NCBI RefSeq assembly: GCF_022288725.1
Contig: NZ_JAKNTA010000006.1
Coordinates: 336,617 to 400,616, forward strand
DNA from: Kitasatospora sp. A2-31
Lineage (GTDB): Bacteria; Actinomycetota; Actinomycetes; Streptomycetales; Streptomycetaceae
Length of the DNA stretch: 64,000 nt
Direction of reading: 5' to 3'
A model generated the notes under the pieces. The model saw only the letters and a program-made list of their open reading frames with translations, had not been told where the DNA came from and ran no database searches. Below, in pieces: positions 1 through 8,388 of the stretch; positions within the stretch are counted from its first letter, which is position 1, and each line of letters opens with the position of its first letter. The translations under genes were made by a program, and so were the position numbers.

Positions 1-810
1 CTCGACGACGTCCGCCGGGCCGCCGCCGGCCAGCACCTCGACCGACTCGCGGACCTCCAGCGCGTTGCCCGCGGTGAGGCCGAGCGGGGTGGACATGTCG
101 GTGAGCAGGGCGACGGTGTTGACGCCGGCCGTGGTGCCGAGGCCGACCATGGTGCGGGCCAGCTCGCGGGCGTCGTCCAGGTTCTTCATGAAGGCGCCGG
201 AGCCGACCTTCACGTCGAGGACGAGCGCGCCGGTGCCCTCGGCGATCTTCTTGGACATGATCGAGGAGGCGATCAGCGGGATCGCCTCGACGGTGCCGGT
301 GACGTCGCGCAGCGCGTAGAGCTTCTTGTCGGCAGGGGCCAGGCCGTCGCCGGCGGCGCAGATGACGGCGCCGCTGGAGCGCAGGACGTCCATCATCTCC
401 TCGTTGGAGAGCAGGGCGCGCCAGCCGGGGATGGACTCCAGCTTGTCGAGGGTGCCGCCGGTGTGGCCGAGGCCGCGGCCGGAGAGCTGCGGCACGGCGG
501 CGCCGCACGCGGCGACCAGCGGGGCGAGCGGCAGGGTGATCTTGTCGCCGACGCCGCCGGTGGAGTGCTTGTCGCTGGTGGGCAGCGGCAGCGAGGAGAA
601 GTCCATCCGGACGCCGGAGCGGATCATCGCGTCGGTCCAGCGGCTGATCTCGCGCGGCTGCATGCCGTTCAGCAGGATCGCCATGGCCAGCGCGGACATC
701 TGCTCGTCGGCGACCTCGCCGCGGGTGTAGGCGTCGATGACCCAGTCGATCTGAGCGTCGCTCAGCTCTCCGCGGTCGCGCTTGGTCCTGATGACGGAGA
801 TGGCGTCCAT
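1..810 (-). CDS. deoA: Thymidine phosphorylase, C-terminus beyond window
   Basis: Pyrimidine-nucleoside phosphorylase, releasing thymine or uracil and deoxyribose-1-phosphate from imported nucleosides in the cytoplasm. The first 270 residues are present and the rest lies off the left edge (the family is about 430 aa). The phosphate-binding KHSTGG is at residues 81-86, and the family signature SGRGLGHTGGTLDKLE is at 110-125. The ATG at 808-810 starts directly at the conserved N-terminal helix (MDAISVIRTKRDRGELS). It is the last visible gene of the minus-strand nucleoside operon, about 97 bp downstream of cdd, with a strong hairpin and a palindrome in that gap. The family assignment is secure; strict thymidine versus general pyrimidine specificity is not decided by sequence. 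Confidence 0.95.
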   Translation of the reverse strand, partial: MDAISVIRTKRDRGELSDAQIDWVIDAYTRGEVADEQMSALAMAILLNGMQPREISRWTDAMIRSGVRMDFSSLPLPTSDKHSTGGVGDKITLPLAPLVAACGAAVPQLSGRGLGHTGGTLDKLESIPGWRALLSNEEMMDVLRSSGAVICAAGDGLAPADKKLYALRDVTGTVEAIPLIASSIMSKKIAEGTGALVLDVKVGSGAFMKNLDDARELARTMVGLGTTAGVNTVALLTDMSTPLGLTAGNALEVRESVEVLAGGGPADVVE

Positions 811-840
811 GGCGTGCTCCAAGAGGGGTTCAAAAAGCGA

Positions 841-885
841 AGAGTGTCGCGAGCTGGCCGGGTTTCGGCCTACTCGCGACACTCT
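841..885 (-). promoter_or_regulatory. Hairpin between cdd and deoA
   Basis: A perfect 13-bp inverted repeat (AGAGTGTCGCGAG at 841-853 against CTCGCGACACTCT at 873-885) has a 19-nt loop that contains a further GGCC/GGCC pairing. It lies after the cdd stop and 30 bp before the deoA start. It could terminate or process the upstream transcript, or regulate deoA. There is no U-tract, so a pure intrinsic terminator is not proven. Confidence 0.55.
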
Positions 886-896
886 ACGCGCGTAAC
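884..896. promoter_or_regulatory. CTACGCGCGTAAC palindrome, site 1
   Basis: Contains the perfect 10-bp palindrome TACGCGCGTA at 885-894. The 13-mer matches 12 of 13 bases of a site 51-63 bp upstream of the BMP lipoprotein gene, and its core recurs upstream of purN. It lies 74 bp upstream of deoA. Operator function is inferred from recurrence beside nucleotide-metabolism genes. Confidence 0.4.
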
Positions 897-907
897 AGAG
901 AGACAGA

Positions 908-1309
908 CTAGAGCCGCTCCGGCCCGAACGCGTCGGGGAGCACCTCGCTCATCGGCTTCACCCCGGAGGGCAGCTCGACCAGCAGATCCGGCCCGCCGTG
1001 CTCGTAGAGCAACTGGCGGCAGCGCCCGCACGGCATGAGCAGCTGGCCGTCCCCGTCCACACAGGTGAACGCGGTCAGCCGGCCGCCGCCGCCGGCGTGC
1101 AGCGCGGAGACCAGACCGCACTCGGCACAGAGACCGAGCCCGTACGAGGCGTTCTCCACGTTGCAGCCGGTGACCACGCGGCCGTCGTCCACCAGCGCTG
1201 CAGCGCCGACCGGGAACCTGCTGTACGGGGCGTAGGCGTGGCCCATCGCCTCCCGCGCCGCGGCGCGCAGCCGCTCCCAGTCGACCTCCGGGGCCGTTCC
1301 GGACGTCAC
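908..1309 (-). CDS. cdd: Cytidine deaminase
   Basis: Deaminates cytidine and deoxycytidine to the uridine forms, ahead of phosphorolysis by the neighbouring thymidine phosphorylase. The 133-aa length is typical of the tetrameric zinc enzyme. The substrate motif NVENAS is at residues 50-55, the zinc ligand and catalytic glutamate CAE at 61-63, and the other zinc cysteines in PCGRC at 93-97. The start is GTG at 1307-1309 and overlaps the stop of the upstream permease as GTGA, so translation is probably coupled. It is the fifth gene of the operon. Confidence is high. Confidence 0.96.
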   Translation of the reverse strand: MTSGTAPEVDWERLRAAAREAMGHAYAPYSRFPVGAAALVDDGRVVTGCNVENASYGLGLCAECGLVSALHAGGGGRLTAFTCVDGDGQLLMPCGRCRQLLYEHGGPDLLVELPSGVKPMSEVLPDAFGPERL

Positions 1310-2571
1310 TTGCCCTGGCCCTTGCGGTAGATCTGGCCGTCGGCCTTCGGCGGCCGCAGGCGCTGCGAGGCCAGCGAGAGCACCACCAGGGTGATCACGT
1401 ACGGCGTCGCCACGATCAGCGGACGCTGGACCTGGTCGGTCAGCGCGTACCAGGCCGCCAGGCCGCCGGAGACCACGAAGGTGATCGCGGCGCCGGTGAA
1501 CTTCCGCCGGTAGACGTTCCAGAGCGCCAGCAGGAACATGGCGATGGCGACGACCAGGATCAGCACGTGGACCGACTCCGGGTCGCGCAGCTGGAGGCTG
1601 TCGGTGAAGCCGAACAGGCCGGCGCCCATGGCGAGACCGCCGGGCATCCAGTTGCCGAAGATCATCGCCGCGAGGCCGATGAAGCCCCGGCCGTTGGTCT
1701 GGCCGTCCTTGTAGAAGTGCGCCGCGACCAGCGAGAGGTAGGCACCGCCGAGGCCGGCGAAGGCACCGGAGGCGACGACCGCGTAGTACTTGTACTTGTA
1801 GACGTTGACGCCCAGCGACTCGGCCGCGGTCGGGTTCTCACCGCAGGAGCGCAGGCGCAGGCCGAACACGGTGCGCCAGAGCGCGAAGTAGCTCGCCACG
1901 ATCAGCGCGCCGGCCAGCAGCACGACCACCGAGATGTTGGTGACCAGGCCGCCGAGCACACCGGCGACGTCGGAGACCAGGAACCAGTGGTGGCCCTCGA
2001 TGTCCTTCAGGCCGGACGAGAGGCCGGGGACGGTGATGTACGGCAGCGGATCGGCCGGCGGGGACTGGTTCGCACCGGCCCCGACGGAGATGTAGTCCTT
2101 GTAGTAGATCCGGTTGACGTAGGCGCAGATGCCGGGGATCAGCAGGTTGACGCCGACACCGGAGACGATGTGGTCGACGCCGAAGGTCACCGTGATGACG
2201 GCGTGCAGCAGACCGCCGAGGGCACCACCGAGCATGCCGGCCACCAGGCCGACCCACGGGTTGTAGAGGTACCCGGCCCAGGCGCCGCAGAAGGTGCCGG
2301 CGACCATCATGCCTTCGAGACCGATGTTGACCACACCGGCCCGCTCGGACCAGAGACCGCCCAGACCGGCCATGCCGATCGGCACGGCGGCGCTGAGGGC
2401 GGCGGTGACCTGCCCGGAGGAGGTCAGCGAGTGGTTCCCGGTGGCCATGCCCACGGCGGAGAAGAGGACCAGGGCGCCCGCGATCAGCAGGAGCACCACC
2501 GGCCAGGACATCTTGCGCTTCTTGGCGGGAGCGCCCGGCGCCTTCGCACGGGCAGCGGTGGCGGTGCTCAT
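1306..2571 (-). CDS. Nucleoside ABC transporter permease (second)
   Basis: Integral membrane permease of the BMP-type nucleoside importer (branched-chain/ribose permease superfamily, BPD_transp_2). It is 421 aa with a charged 25-residue cytoplasmic N-terminus (MSTATAARAKAPGAPAKKRK) and about ten hydrophobic segments. The conserved loop ENPTAAESLGVNVYKYKYYA near the middle matches the family EAA-like region. The ATG at 2569-2571 overlaps the preceding permease stop as ATGA, and its own stop overlaps the cdd start, so it sits inside a tightly coupled operon. It pairs with the 2568-3722 product to form the channel. The nucleoside substrate is inferred from the BMP lipoprotein and the adjacent cdd/deoA. 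Confidence 0.93.
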   Translation of the reverse strand: MSTATAARAKAPGAPAKKRKMSWPVVLLLIAGALVLFSAVGMATGNHSLTSSGQVTAALSAAVPIGMAGLGGLWSERAGVVNIGLEGMMVAGTFCGAWAGYLYNPWVGLVAGMLGGALGGLLHAVITVTFGVDHIVSGVGVNLLIPGICAYVNRIYYKDYISVGAGANQSPPADPLPYITVPGLSSGLKDIEGHHWFLVSDVAGVLGGLVTNISVVVLLAGALIVASYFALWRTVFGLRLRSCGENPTAAESLGVNVYKYKYYAVVASGAFAGLGGAYLSLVAAHFYKDGQTNGRGFIGLAAMIFGNWMPGGLAMGAGLFGFTDSLQLRDPESVHVLILVVAIAMFLLALWNVYRRKFTGAAITFVVSGGLAAWYALTDQVQRPLIVATPYVITLVVLSLASQRLRPPKADGQIYRKGQGK

Positions 2572-3722
2572 GCCGACACCTCCTTCTTCTCGTTGGCAGC
2601 GGCCTGGGCGGCCAGCTCTGCGCCGACCTTCTGCTGCTGGCGCTTGAGGCCGTAGCGGCGCACCAGCTCGTACGCGACCACGACGCAGATGACGATGGTG
2701 CCCTGCATGACCGGGACGATCTCGAACGGGAAGCCGCCCTGGAGGGGCAGCTGCGCGCCGGTGGCGTCCAGGAAGGCGAAGAGCAGGGCGGCGAAGGCCA
2801 TGCCGATCGGGCTGTTGCGGCCGAGCAGGGCGACCGAGATGCCCAGGAAGCCGAGGCCGCCCTGGAAGCTCTGGCCGAAGTAGTACGAGTTCTGCAGCAG
2901 CTCGGGCAGGCCGATCAGACCGGCCAGCGCGCCGGAGACCAGCATCGAGATGACGACCATGCGCTTGACGTTCACGCCGGACGCGGTGGCCGCGGTCTCG
3001 GAGCGGCCGGTGGCGCGCAGGTCGAAGCCGAAGCGGGTGCGGGTCAGGGTGAACTGGAACGCCACGCCGACCAGGATCGCGATGAACAGGAAGCCGTAGA
3101 GCGGGCCCCCGTCGGTGTTGATCGCGAAGAAGTGGCTGGACTGCGAGACCGGGGAGGTCTGGATCGCGTTGGACGTGCCGCCCTTCTCCGGCGCGAAGAC
3201 GCCGGGGACGAGCAGCAGACCGACGATGGCGACCGCGATGGCGTTCAGCATGATGGTCGAGATGACCTCGCTGACGCCGCGGAAGACCTTCAGCAGACCG
3301 GCGATGCTGGCGTAGAGGCCACCGACCAGCATGGCGGTGATCAGCAGCAGCGGGATCTGGATGAACGACGGCAGGTCGAGCCGGCTGCCGATGTACGCCG
3401 CGAACAGCGCCGCGACCTTGTACTGGCCCTCGACACCGATGTTGAAGAGGTTCATCCGGAAGCCGAACGCAGCGGCCGCGGCGGCCAGGTAGTACGTGGT
3501 GGACCGGTTGAGGATGGCGACCTGACCGTCCGACTTGGTGGCGTACGTGATCATCACGTTCCACGCGTCGAACGGGTTCTTGCCCGAGGTCGCCAGCAGG
3601 ACCGAGCAGATCGCGACGGAGAGGACGACGGCGAGCACCGGCGCCGCGAGGGCGAGCACGATCTTCTCGACGTTGAACCGCTGCGCCAGGGAGCTCTTGG
3701 CGGCGGGGGTGGGACTGGTCAT
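2568..3722 (-). CDS. Nucleoside ABC transporter permease (first)
   Basis: The other membrane subunit of the importer, 384 aa, in the BPD_transp_2 superfamily. Hydrophobic helices run from about residue 20 to the C-terminus. The conserved cytoplasmic loop reads RATGRSETAATASGVNVKRM, equivalent to the ATPase-contacting loop in ribose and nucleoside permeases. The ATG at 3720-3722 lies 4 bp after the ATPase stop; an in-frame upstream extension exists but is proline/arginine-rich, lacks a ribosome site and would sit inside the ATPase gene. It forms a heterodimeric pore with the downstream permease. Confidence 0.93.
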   Translation of the reverse strand: MTSPTPAAKSSLAQRFNVEKIVLALAAPVLAVVLSVAICSVLLATSGKNPFDAWNVMITYATKSDGQVAILNRSTTYYLAAAAAAFGFRMNLFNIGVEGQYKVAALFAAYIGSRLDLPSFIQIPLLLITAMLVGGLYASIAGLLKVFRGVSEVISTIMLNAIAVAIVGLLLVPGVFAPEKGGTSNAIQTSPVSQSSHFFAINTDGGPLYGFLFIAILVGVAFQFTLTRTRFGFDLRATGRSETAATASGVNVKRMVVISMLVSGALAGLIGLPELLQNSYYFGQSFQGGLGFLGISVALLGRNSPIGMAFAALLFAFLDATGAQLPLQGGFPFEIVPVMQGTIVICVVVAYELVRRYGLKRQQQKVGAELAAQAAANEKKEVSA

Positions 3723-3726
3723 GTGG

Positions 3727-5499
3727 CTACTCCCCCGCCTGCGGGTCGTCGGCGGTGTCGGTGGGGGTGTCGGACGCTTCGGTGCCCTCGGCCAGCGCCG
3801 CGTGGAACTCCTCGACGGCCTCCGGCTCGGACTCGATGTGGCCGCGGGCAGCACCGGTCATCGCGGTACCCAGATCCTCCGCGGTGACCGTGGCCGGGTC
3901 GGCATCGGCGACCAGACGGCCGCGGTAGATCACCCGGATGGTGTCGGAGAGGCCGATCAGCTCGTCGAGGTCGGCGGAGATCAGCAGCACCGCGAGGCCG
4001 TCGCGCTGGGCGGTCCGGATGTGCTCCCAGATCTGCGCCTGCGCGCCGACGTCCACACCACGGGTCGGGTGCGCCGCGATCAGCAGCTTGGGGTCGTGGC
4101 TCATCTCGCGGCCGATGATCAGCTTCTGCTGGTTGCCGCCGGAGAGGGAGGCCGCGGTGACCTCGATGCCCGGGGTGCGGACGTCGTACTCCTCGACGAT
4201 CCGCTGGGTGTCCTTGCGGGCACCGGCCGGGTCGAGCAGCACGCCCTTGGAGTTCGGGGTCTCGGTGACGTGGCCGAGGATCCGGTTCTCCCAGAGCGGG
4301 GCCTCCAGCAGCAGGCCGTGCCGGTGGCGGTCCTCGGGGATGTAGCCGATGCCGGCCTCGCGGCGGGCGCGGGTGAGCGTGCCGGAGAGGTCCTTGCCGT
4401 CCAGGGTGACGGTGCCGGCGTCCAGCGGGAGCATGCCCATGATGGCCTCGACCAGCTCGGCCTGGCCGTTGCCCTCGACACCGGCGATCCCCAGGACCTC
4501 GCCCTTGTGGATGCGCAGCGAGATGTCGTCCAGCACCACGCGCTCGATGCCCTCGGCGTCGGTCTTGGCGATCCGCAGGCCCTGGACGTCGAGCATCTCG
4601 GTGGTGGTGACGGTGGACTCGCGGCTCTCCGGGGAGGGGAGCTCGGCGCCGACCATCAGCTCGGCGAGCTGGCGCGCGGTGACGCTCTTCGGGTCGGCGT
4701 CGCCGACGGTGGTGCCGCGCCGGATGACGCTGATCGCGTCGGCCACCGACAGCACCTCGTGCAGCTTGTGCGAGATGAAGATGACGGTGACGCCCTCGGA
4801 CTTGAGCTCGCGGAGGTTGTCGAAGAGTGCGTCGACCTCCTGCGGGACGAGCACGGCGGTCGGCTCGTCGAGGATCAGGATCCGGGCGCCGCGGTAGAGC
4901 ACCTTGAGGATCTCGACGCGCTGGCGGTCGGCCACGCCCAGGTCCTCGACCAGGGCGTCCGGGCGGACGCCCAGGCCGTACTGGTCGGAGATCTCCTTGA
5001 TCTTCGCCTTGGCCTTGGCGCCGATGCCGTGCATGTGCTCGCCGCCGAGGACGACGTTCTCCCAGACGGTCAGGTTGTCGGCCAGCATGAAGTGCTGGTG
5101 CACCATGCCGATGCCGCGCGCGATGGCGTCGCCCGGGGTGTTGAACTCGCACTGCTCGCCGTTGATCGCGATGGTGCCCTCGTCCGGCTTCTGCATGCCG
5201 TAGAGGATCTTCATCAGCGTCGACTTGCCGGCGCCGTTCTCGCCCATGAGCGCGTGCACCGTACCGGTGCGGACGGTCAGGTTGATGTCGTGGTTGGCCA
5301 CGACACCGGGGAAGCGCTTGGTGATGCCGCGCAGTTCGACGGCCGGTGTCGCCGTCCCCGCGCTGGGGGTACCGCCCTGGTTCAGGGCGGGGTCGGATGC
5401 GGTGATGGCGATCTCCTGGTGGTCTGGAGGCGCGACGTTGCGCTGGAGGGCCAAAAGAGAAAACGGTGGGGGGACGGGACGGGGCCCGGGGGTACGCAC
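3727..5499 (-). CDS. Nucleoside ABC transporter ATP-binding protein
   Basis: Energises nucleoside import. It is a tandem two-domain ATPase like those of ribose and BMP transporters. The first domain has Walker A GENGAGKST, a degenerate signature LGVADRQRVEI and Walker B ILILDEPTAVL. The second has a degenerate P-loop GIAGVEGNGQAELVE, signature SLSGGNQQK and a Walker B in which the acidic pair is replaced (LLIAAHPTRGVDVG), as is usual in this family. The start is uncertain: GTG at 5499 or 5508 are the only canonical candidates, but both lie inside a hairpin. An ATC at 5404-5406, preceded by CCAGGAG at good spacing, would give a 559-aa protein closer to family length. The last base of the stop is 4 bp before the first permease. 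Confidence 0.9.
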   Translation of the reverse strand: MRTPGPRPVPPPFSLLALQRNVAPPDHQEIAITASDPALNQGGTPSAGTATPAVELRGITKRFPGVVANHDINLTVRTGTVHALMGENGAGKSTLMKILYGMQKPDEGTIAINGEQCEFNTPGDAIARGIGMVHQHFMLADNLTVWENVVLGGEHMHGIGAKAKAKIKEISDQYGLGVRPDALVEDLGVADRQRVEILKVLYRGARILILDEPTAVLVPQEVDALFDNLRELKSEGVTVIFISHKLHEVLSVADAISVIRRGTTVGDADPKSVTARQLAELMVGAELPSPESRESTVTTTEMLDVQGLRIAKTDAEGIERVVLDDISLRIHKGEVLGIAGVEGNGQAELVEAIMGMLPLDAGTVTLDGKDLSGTLTRARREAGIGYIPEDRHRHGLLLEAPLWENRILGHVTETPNSKGVLLDPAGARKDTQRIVEEYDVRTPGIEVTAASLSGGNQQKLIIGREMSHDPKLLIAAHPTRGVDVGAQAQIWEHIRTAQRDGLAVLLISADLDELIGLSDTIRVIYRGRLVADADPATVTAEDLGTAMTGAARGHIESEPEAVEEFHAALAEGTEASDTPTDTADDPQAGE

Positions 5500-5521
5500 T
5501 GAGCGCACCCTTCCGGGCCCC
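5481..5521 (-). promoter_or_regulatory. Intercistronic hairpin, lipoprotein/ATPase
   Basis: GGGGCCCGG (5481-5489) pairs perfectly with CCGGGCCCC (5513-5521), and the loop can extend the stem imperfectly (GGGT/ACCC plus GCGC/GCGT). It follows the binding-protein gene and precedes the transporter genes. In other binding-protein-dependent ABC operons such hairpins limit read-through so that the binding protein is made in excess. Confidence 0.55.
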
Positions 5522-5588
5522 TCCCTGATGCTGCGTCAATCATGGCGCTGCCGGGCAGGTGGCAGCGGCAGCGACGTCCGGGCGCGCC

Positions 5589-6644
5589 TTACGGGGCGGT
5601 CGGGACGGTGGTGGCGCCGCTCTTGATCGCCGTGGCGGCGTCGTTGAGCTTGCCCTGGATGTCGTCGATCTTGCCACCGGTGGTGGCGAGCGAGACACCG
5701 TCGGCCTTCAGGTCGAAGTTCTTCACGCCGGTGAAGACGGAGCCCTTCTTCGCCGACTCGATGTAGGCGTAGACGGCCTTGTCGACGTTCTTGACCATGG
5801 AGGTCATGATGACGTTCTTGTACTTCGCCAGGGCCGGCTGGGCGGCCTGGTCGGAGTCGACGCCGATGGCCAGGGCGCCCGGCTTGTTGGAGACGGCCTC
5901 GATGGCGCCGTTGCCGGAGGAGCCGGCCGCGGAGTAGATGACGTCCGCACCCTTGTCCAGCTGGCCCTGCGCGGCCTCCTTGCCCTTGTCGGGCGAGTTG
6001 AAGCCGGAGAAGTCCGGGGGCGTGGTCAGGTAGGTGGTCTCGATCTTGATGTTCGGGTCGATCGACTTGGCGCCGGCCACGTAACCGGCCTCGAACTTCT
6101 TGATCAGCTCGGACTGCACACCACCGATGAAGCCGATGTGCTTGTTCTTGGACTTGAGGGCGGCGGCCACACCGGCCAGGTACGAGCCCTCCTGCTCCGA
6201 GAAGGTCAGCGAGGTGACGTTCGCCGGCTGGGTGTCGGAGGCCGAGTCGATGATCGCGAACTTGGTGTTCGGGTTCTCCTTGGCGACCTTCTCGACCGCG
6301 GCCTGGTACACGAAGCCGACCGCGATGATCGGGCTGTAGCCGGCGGTGACCAGGTTCTTGAGGCGGGTCTCCTTGTCGGCCTCGGCCTCACCGGTCTTGG
6401 CGTCGGCCTCGGTGACGGTGACGCCGAGGTCGGCCTTGGCCTTGTCGAGGCCACGAGCGGCGGAGTCGTTGAACGACTGGTCGCCACGGCCACCGATGTC
6501 GTAGGCCATACCGACCTTCAGGCTGCCCTCGGAGGAGCCGGAGGAAGCGGTGGTGTCGTTGCTCTTTGCGCCGCAAGCGGCGAGCGAGGCCATGCCCAGG
6601 GAGCCCGAGAGCACGACCGCGGCGAGCTTAGTTGAACGGCGCAA
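5589..6644 (-). CDS. BMP-family nucleoside-binding lipoprotein
   Basis: Extracellular substrate-binding lipoprotein, anchored to the membrane, that delivers nucleosides to the permeases encoded downstream. It is 351 aa. The signal peptide ends in lipobox LAAC at residues 21-24, with Cys24 lipidated, followed by a serine/threonine-rich tether and the BMP (PnrA/Med-like) fold, including VGMAYDIGGRGDQSFNDSA and a central IIAVGF. The start is TTG at 6642-6644, supported by AGAAGGAGA eight bases upstream. It is the first gene of the operon, with an 80-90 bp gap containing a hairpin before the ATPase. The nucleoside ligand is inferred from the PnrA/BMP family and from cdd/deoA in the same operon. 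Confidence 0.93.
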   Translation of the reverse strand: MRRSTKLAAVVLSGSLGMASLAACGAKSNDTTASSGSSEGSLKVGMAYDIGGRGDQSFNDSAARGLDKAKADLGVTVTEADAKTGEAEADKETRLKNLVTAGYSPIIAVGFVYQAAVEKVAKENPNTKFAIIDSASDTQPANVTSLTFSEQEGSYLAGVAAALKSKNKHIGFIGGVQSELIKKFEAGYVAGAKSIDPNIKIETTYLTTPPDFSGFNSPDKGKEAAQGQLDKGADVIYSAAGSSGNGAIEAVSNKPGALAIGVDSDQAAQPALAKYKNVIMTSMVKNVDKAVYAYIESAKKGSVFTGVKNFDLKADGVSLATTGGKIDDIQGKLNDAATAIKSGATTVPTAP

Positions 6645-6943
6645 GGGAGTATCTCCTTCTCACACGCACCCGTTTAGCGTGGTCGGACGCCACCGTAACG
6701 CGCGTAGAACACGGTTGGGTTACGGGCCGCCGGAGCATTCGGGTTGTTATCAAACCGTGGTCTCACGGCTCACCCGACGCTCCTTTCCGGTACGCGAACA
6801 GTGCTTGGTACTGGCCCGGCCCAGTTTACGTAACCCGACATAAAGCCCGTATCGCGACAATCCGCCCGGCAACTCCCTGCTCCTCCGGCCCTCGCCGCCC
6901 CTCCGCCCCTCGCCGCCCGTCCTCGGGCCGCCGACGCCCGGGC
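6645..6943 (-). promoter_or_regulatory. Upstream region of nucleoside operon
   Basis: About 300 bp without a gene. It is more AT-rich than its surroundings and must hold the operon promoter. The visible elements are the ribosome site next to 6644, the CTACGCGCGTTAC site (6695-6707, minus strand) and an 8-bp palindrome TTACGTAA at 6826-6833. I could not choose a convincing -35/-10 pair by eye. Confidence 0.5.
6695..6707. promoter_or_regulatory. CTACGCGCGTTAC palindrome, site 2
   Basis: Read on the minus strand it differs from site 1 (884-896) at a single base. It lies 51-63 bp upstream of the TTG start of the BMP lipoprotein, a normal operator position. A regulatory role is inferred, and no cognate regulator gene is visible in the window. 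Confidence 0.45.
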
Positions 6944-8197
6944 CTACGACTCCGCCGGGGCCAGCGCCAGGGTCGCGAACAGTTCCACGCCGATCCCGAT
7001 CGCCCGCTCGTCCACGTCGAAGCGGCCCTGGTGCAGGTCGCGGACCGAGGTGTCGCCGGGGGTGCGGACGCCGAGCCGGGCGAGGGCGCCGGGCGCGTGC
7101 TCCAGGTACCAGGAGAAGTCCTCGCCGCCGAGGCTCTGCTCGGTGTCCTCCACCACCTGGCGGCCGTCCCGCCCGAACCGCGCCGTCATGGCCGCGTCCA
7201 GCAGCCCGACCGAGACCGCCTCGTTGACCACCGGCGGCACCCCGCGGTGGTAGTCGAGCGTCCACTTCGCCCGGTAGGTCTCGGCCAGCTTGGCGATCAG
7301 CTCGTGCAGCTGGTCCGGCGCCTCCCGCCAGCCGGCCAGCTCCAGGCAGCGGACGGTGCCCTCCAGCTCGGCGTGCTGCGGGATCACGTTGGGGGCGGAG
7401 CCGGAGGCGATCCGGCCCCAGACCAGGCTCACGCCCCAGCGCGGGTCCATCCGGCGGGCCAGCGCGGCCGGCAGGTCGGCCGCCATCCGCGCGATCGCGG
7501 TCACCAGGTCGGTGGTCAGGTGCGGGCGGGCGGTGTGACCGCCGGGCCCGTCCAGGTGCAGCACCAGCCGGTCGCAGGCGGAGGTGATCGCCCCGGTCCG
7601 CAGCCCGATCCGCCCCACCTCCACCTTGGGGTCGCAGTGCACCGCGAAGATCCGGCCCACGCCGTCCATCCCGCCCGCGTTGATCACGTCCAGCGCCCCG
7701 CCCGGCATGACCTCCTCGGCGGGCTGGAAGACCAGTCGGACCGGGCGGCGCAGCGCGCCGCTGCGGGCGGCCTCGGCGAGCACCAGGGCGGTGCCCAGCA
7801 CCACCGCGGTGTGGACGTCGTGGCCGCAGGCGTGGGCCCGGCCCGGGACCGTCGAGCGGTACGGCACGTCGGTCTTGGCGTCGTCGATCGGCAGGGCGTC
7901 GATGTCGGCGCGGAAGGCGAGGAACTCGGCACCGCGCGGGGTGCCCGCGGGCACGATGTCCACGGTCATGCCGGTGCCGCCGGGCAGCACCCGGGGGTCG
8001 AGGCCGGCGGCCGTCAGCCGGTCGCGGAGCAGGCCGGTGGTGCGGAACTCCTGGCGGCCCAGCTCCGGGTGCCGGTGCAGATCGCGGCGGAAGGCGATCA
8101 GCTCGGGCTCCAGCGCCGCGATCCGGCCGCGCAGGTCGGCGGCGGGGCGGGCAGCGGTGAGCGTGACGGCCGGCTGGGCGGACTCAGGACGGTTCAT
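6944..8197 (-). CDS. M20 family amidohydrolase
   Basis: Metal-dependent peptidase/amidase of the N-acyl-L-amino-acid amidohydrolase (M20D) group, probably cytoplasmic, removing acyl groups from amino acids or related amides. It is 417 aa. It has the metal-binding HACGHDVHTA stretch, the catalytic EE pair in QPAEEVMPGGA and a late EDFSWYLEHAPGAL with the conserved metal-ligand region. The ATG at 8195-8197 (MNRPESAQP) is preferred over an in-frame extension to 8293 that lacks family similarity. It lies on the same strand as the nucleoside operon but is separated from it by a promoter-sized gap. The exact substrate is not predictable. Confidence 0.88.
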   Translation of the reverse strand: MNRPESAQPAVTLTAARPAADLRGRIAALEPELIAFRRDLHRHPELGRQEFRTTGLLRDRLTAAGLDPRVLPGGTGMTVDIVPAGTPRGAEFLAFRADIDALPIDDAKTDVPYRSTVPGRAHACGHDVHTAVVLGTALVLAEAARSGALRRPVRLVFQPAEEVMPGGALDVINAGGMDGVGRIFAVHCDPKVEVGRIGLRTGAITSACDRLVLHLDGPGGHTARPHLTTDLVTAIARMAADLPAALARRMDPRWGVSLVWGRIASGSAPNVIPQHAELEGTVRCLELAGWREAPDQLHELIAKLAETYRAKWTLDYHRGVPPVVNEAVSVGLLDAAMTARFGRDGRQVVEDTEQSLGGEDFSWYLEHAPGALARLGVRTPGDTSVRDLHQGRFDVDERAIGIGVELFATLALAPAES

Positions 8198-8388
8198 CTC
8201 AACAAGGGTAGGCCTGTCGGGGGGATTTGGCCCGACTTCCCGAAAAGAAGTCCCCGGATGGGCGCATACTGGCCGCGCAGGTGGGTATGACATCTCGTTT
8301 CAGCCGCCTTCCCCGGGTTGCCTGCACTGTGCAACGACCGCCCGCCCCGGCGGTCACGGTCCCACCCGCTCGGCGGATTGACGTGCCG

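Noticed and set aside
3535..5502. Long open frame on the plus strand antisense to the ABC ATPase (about 650 codons), with similar ones across most genes, e.g. 23,612-27,553
   Set aside because: These arise from high GC at the third codon position; their products are Arg/Ala/Gly/Pro-rich with no family motifs, while the other strand encodes clear proteins.
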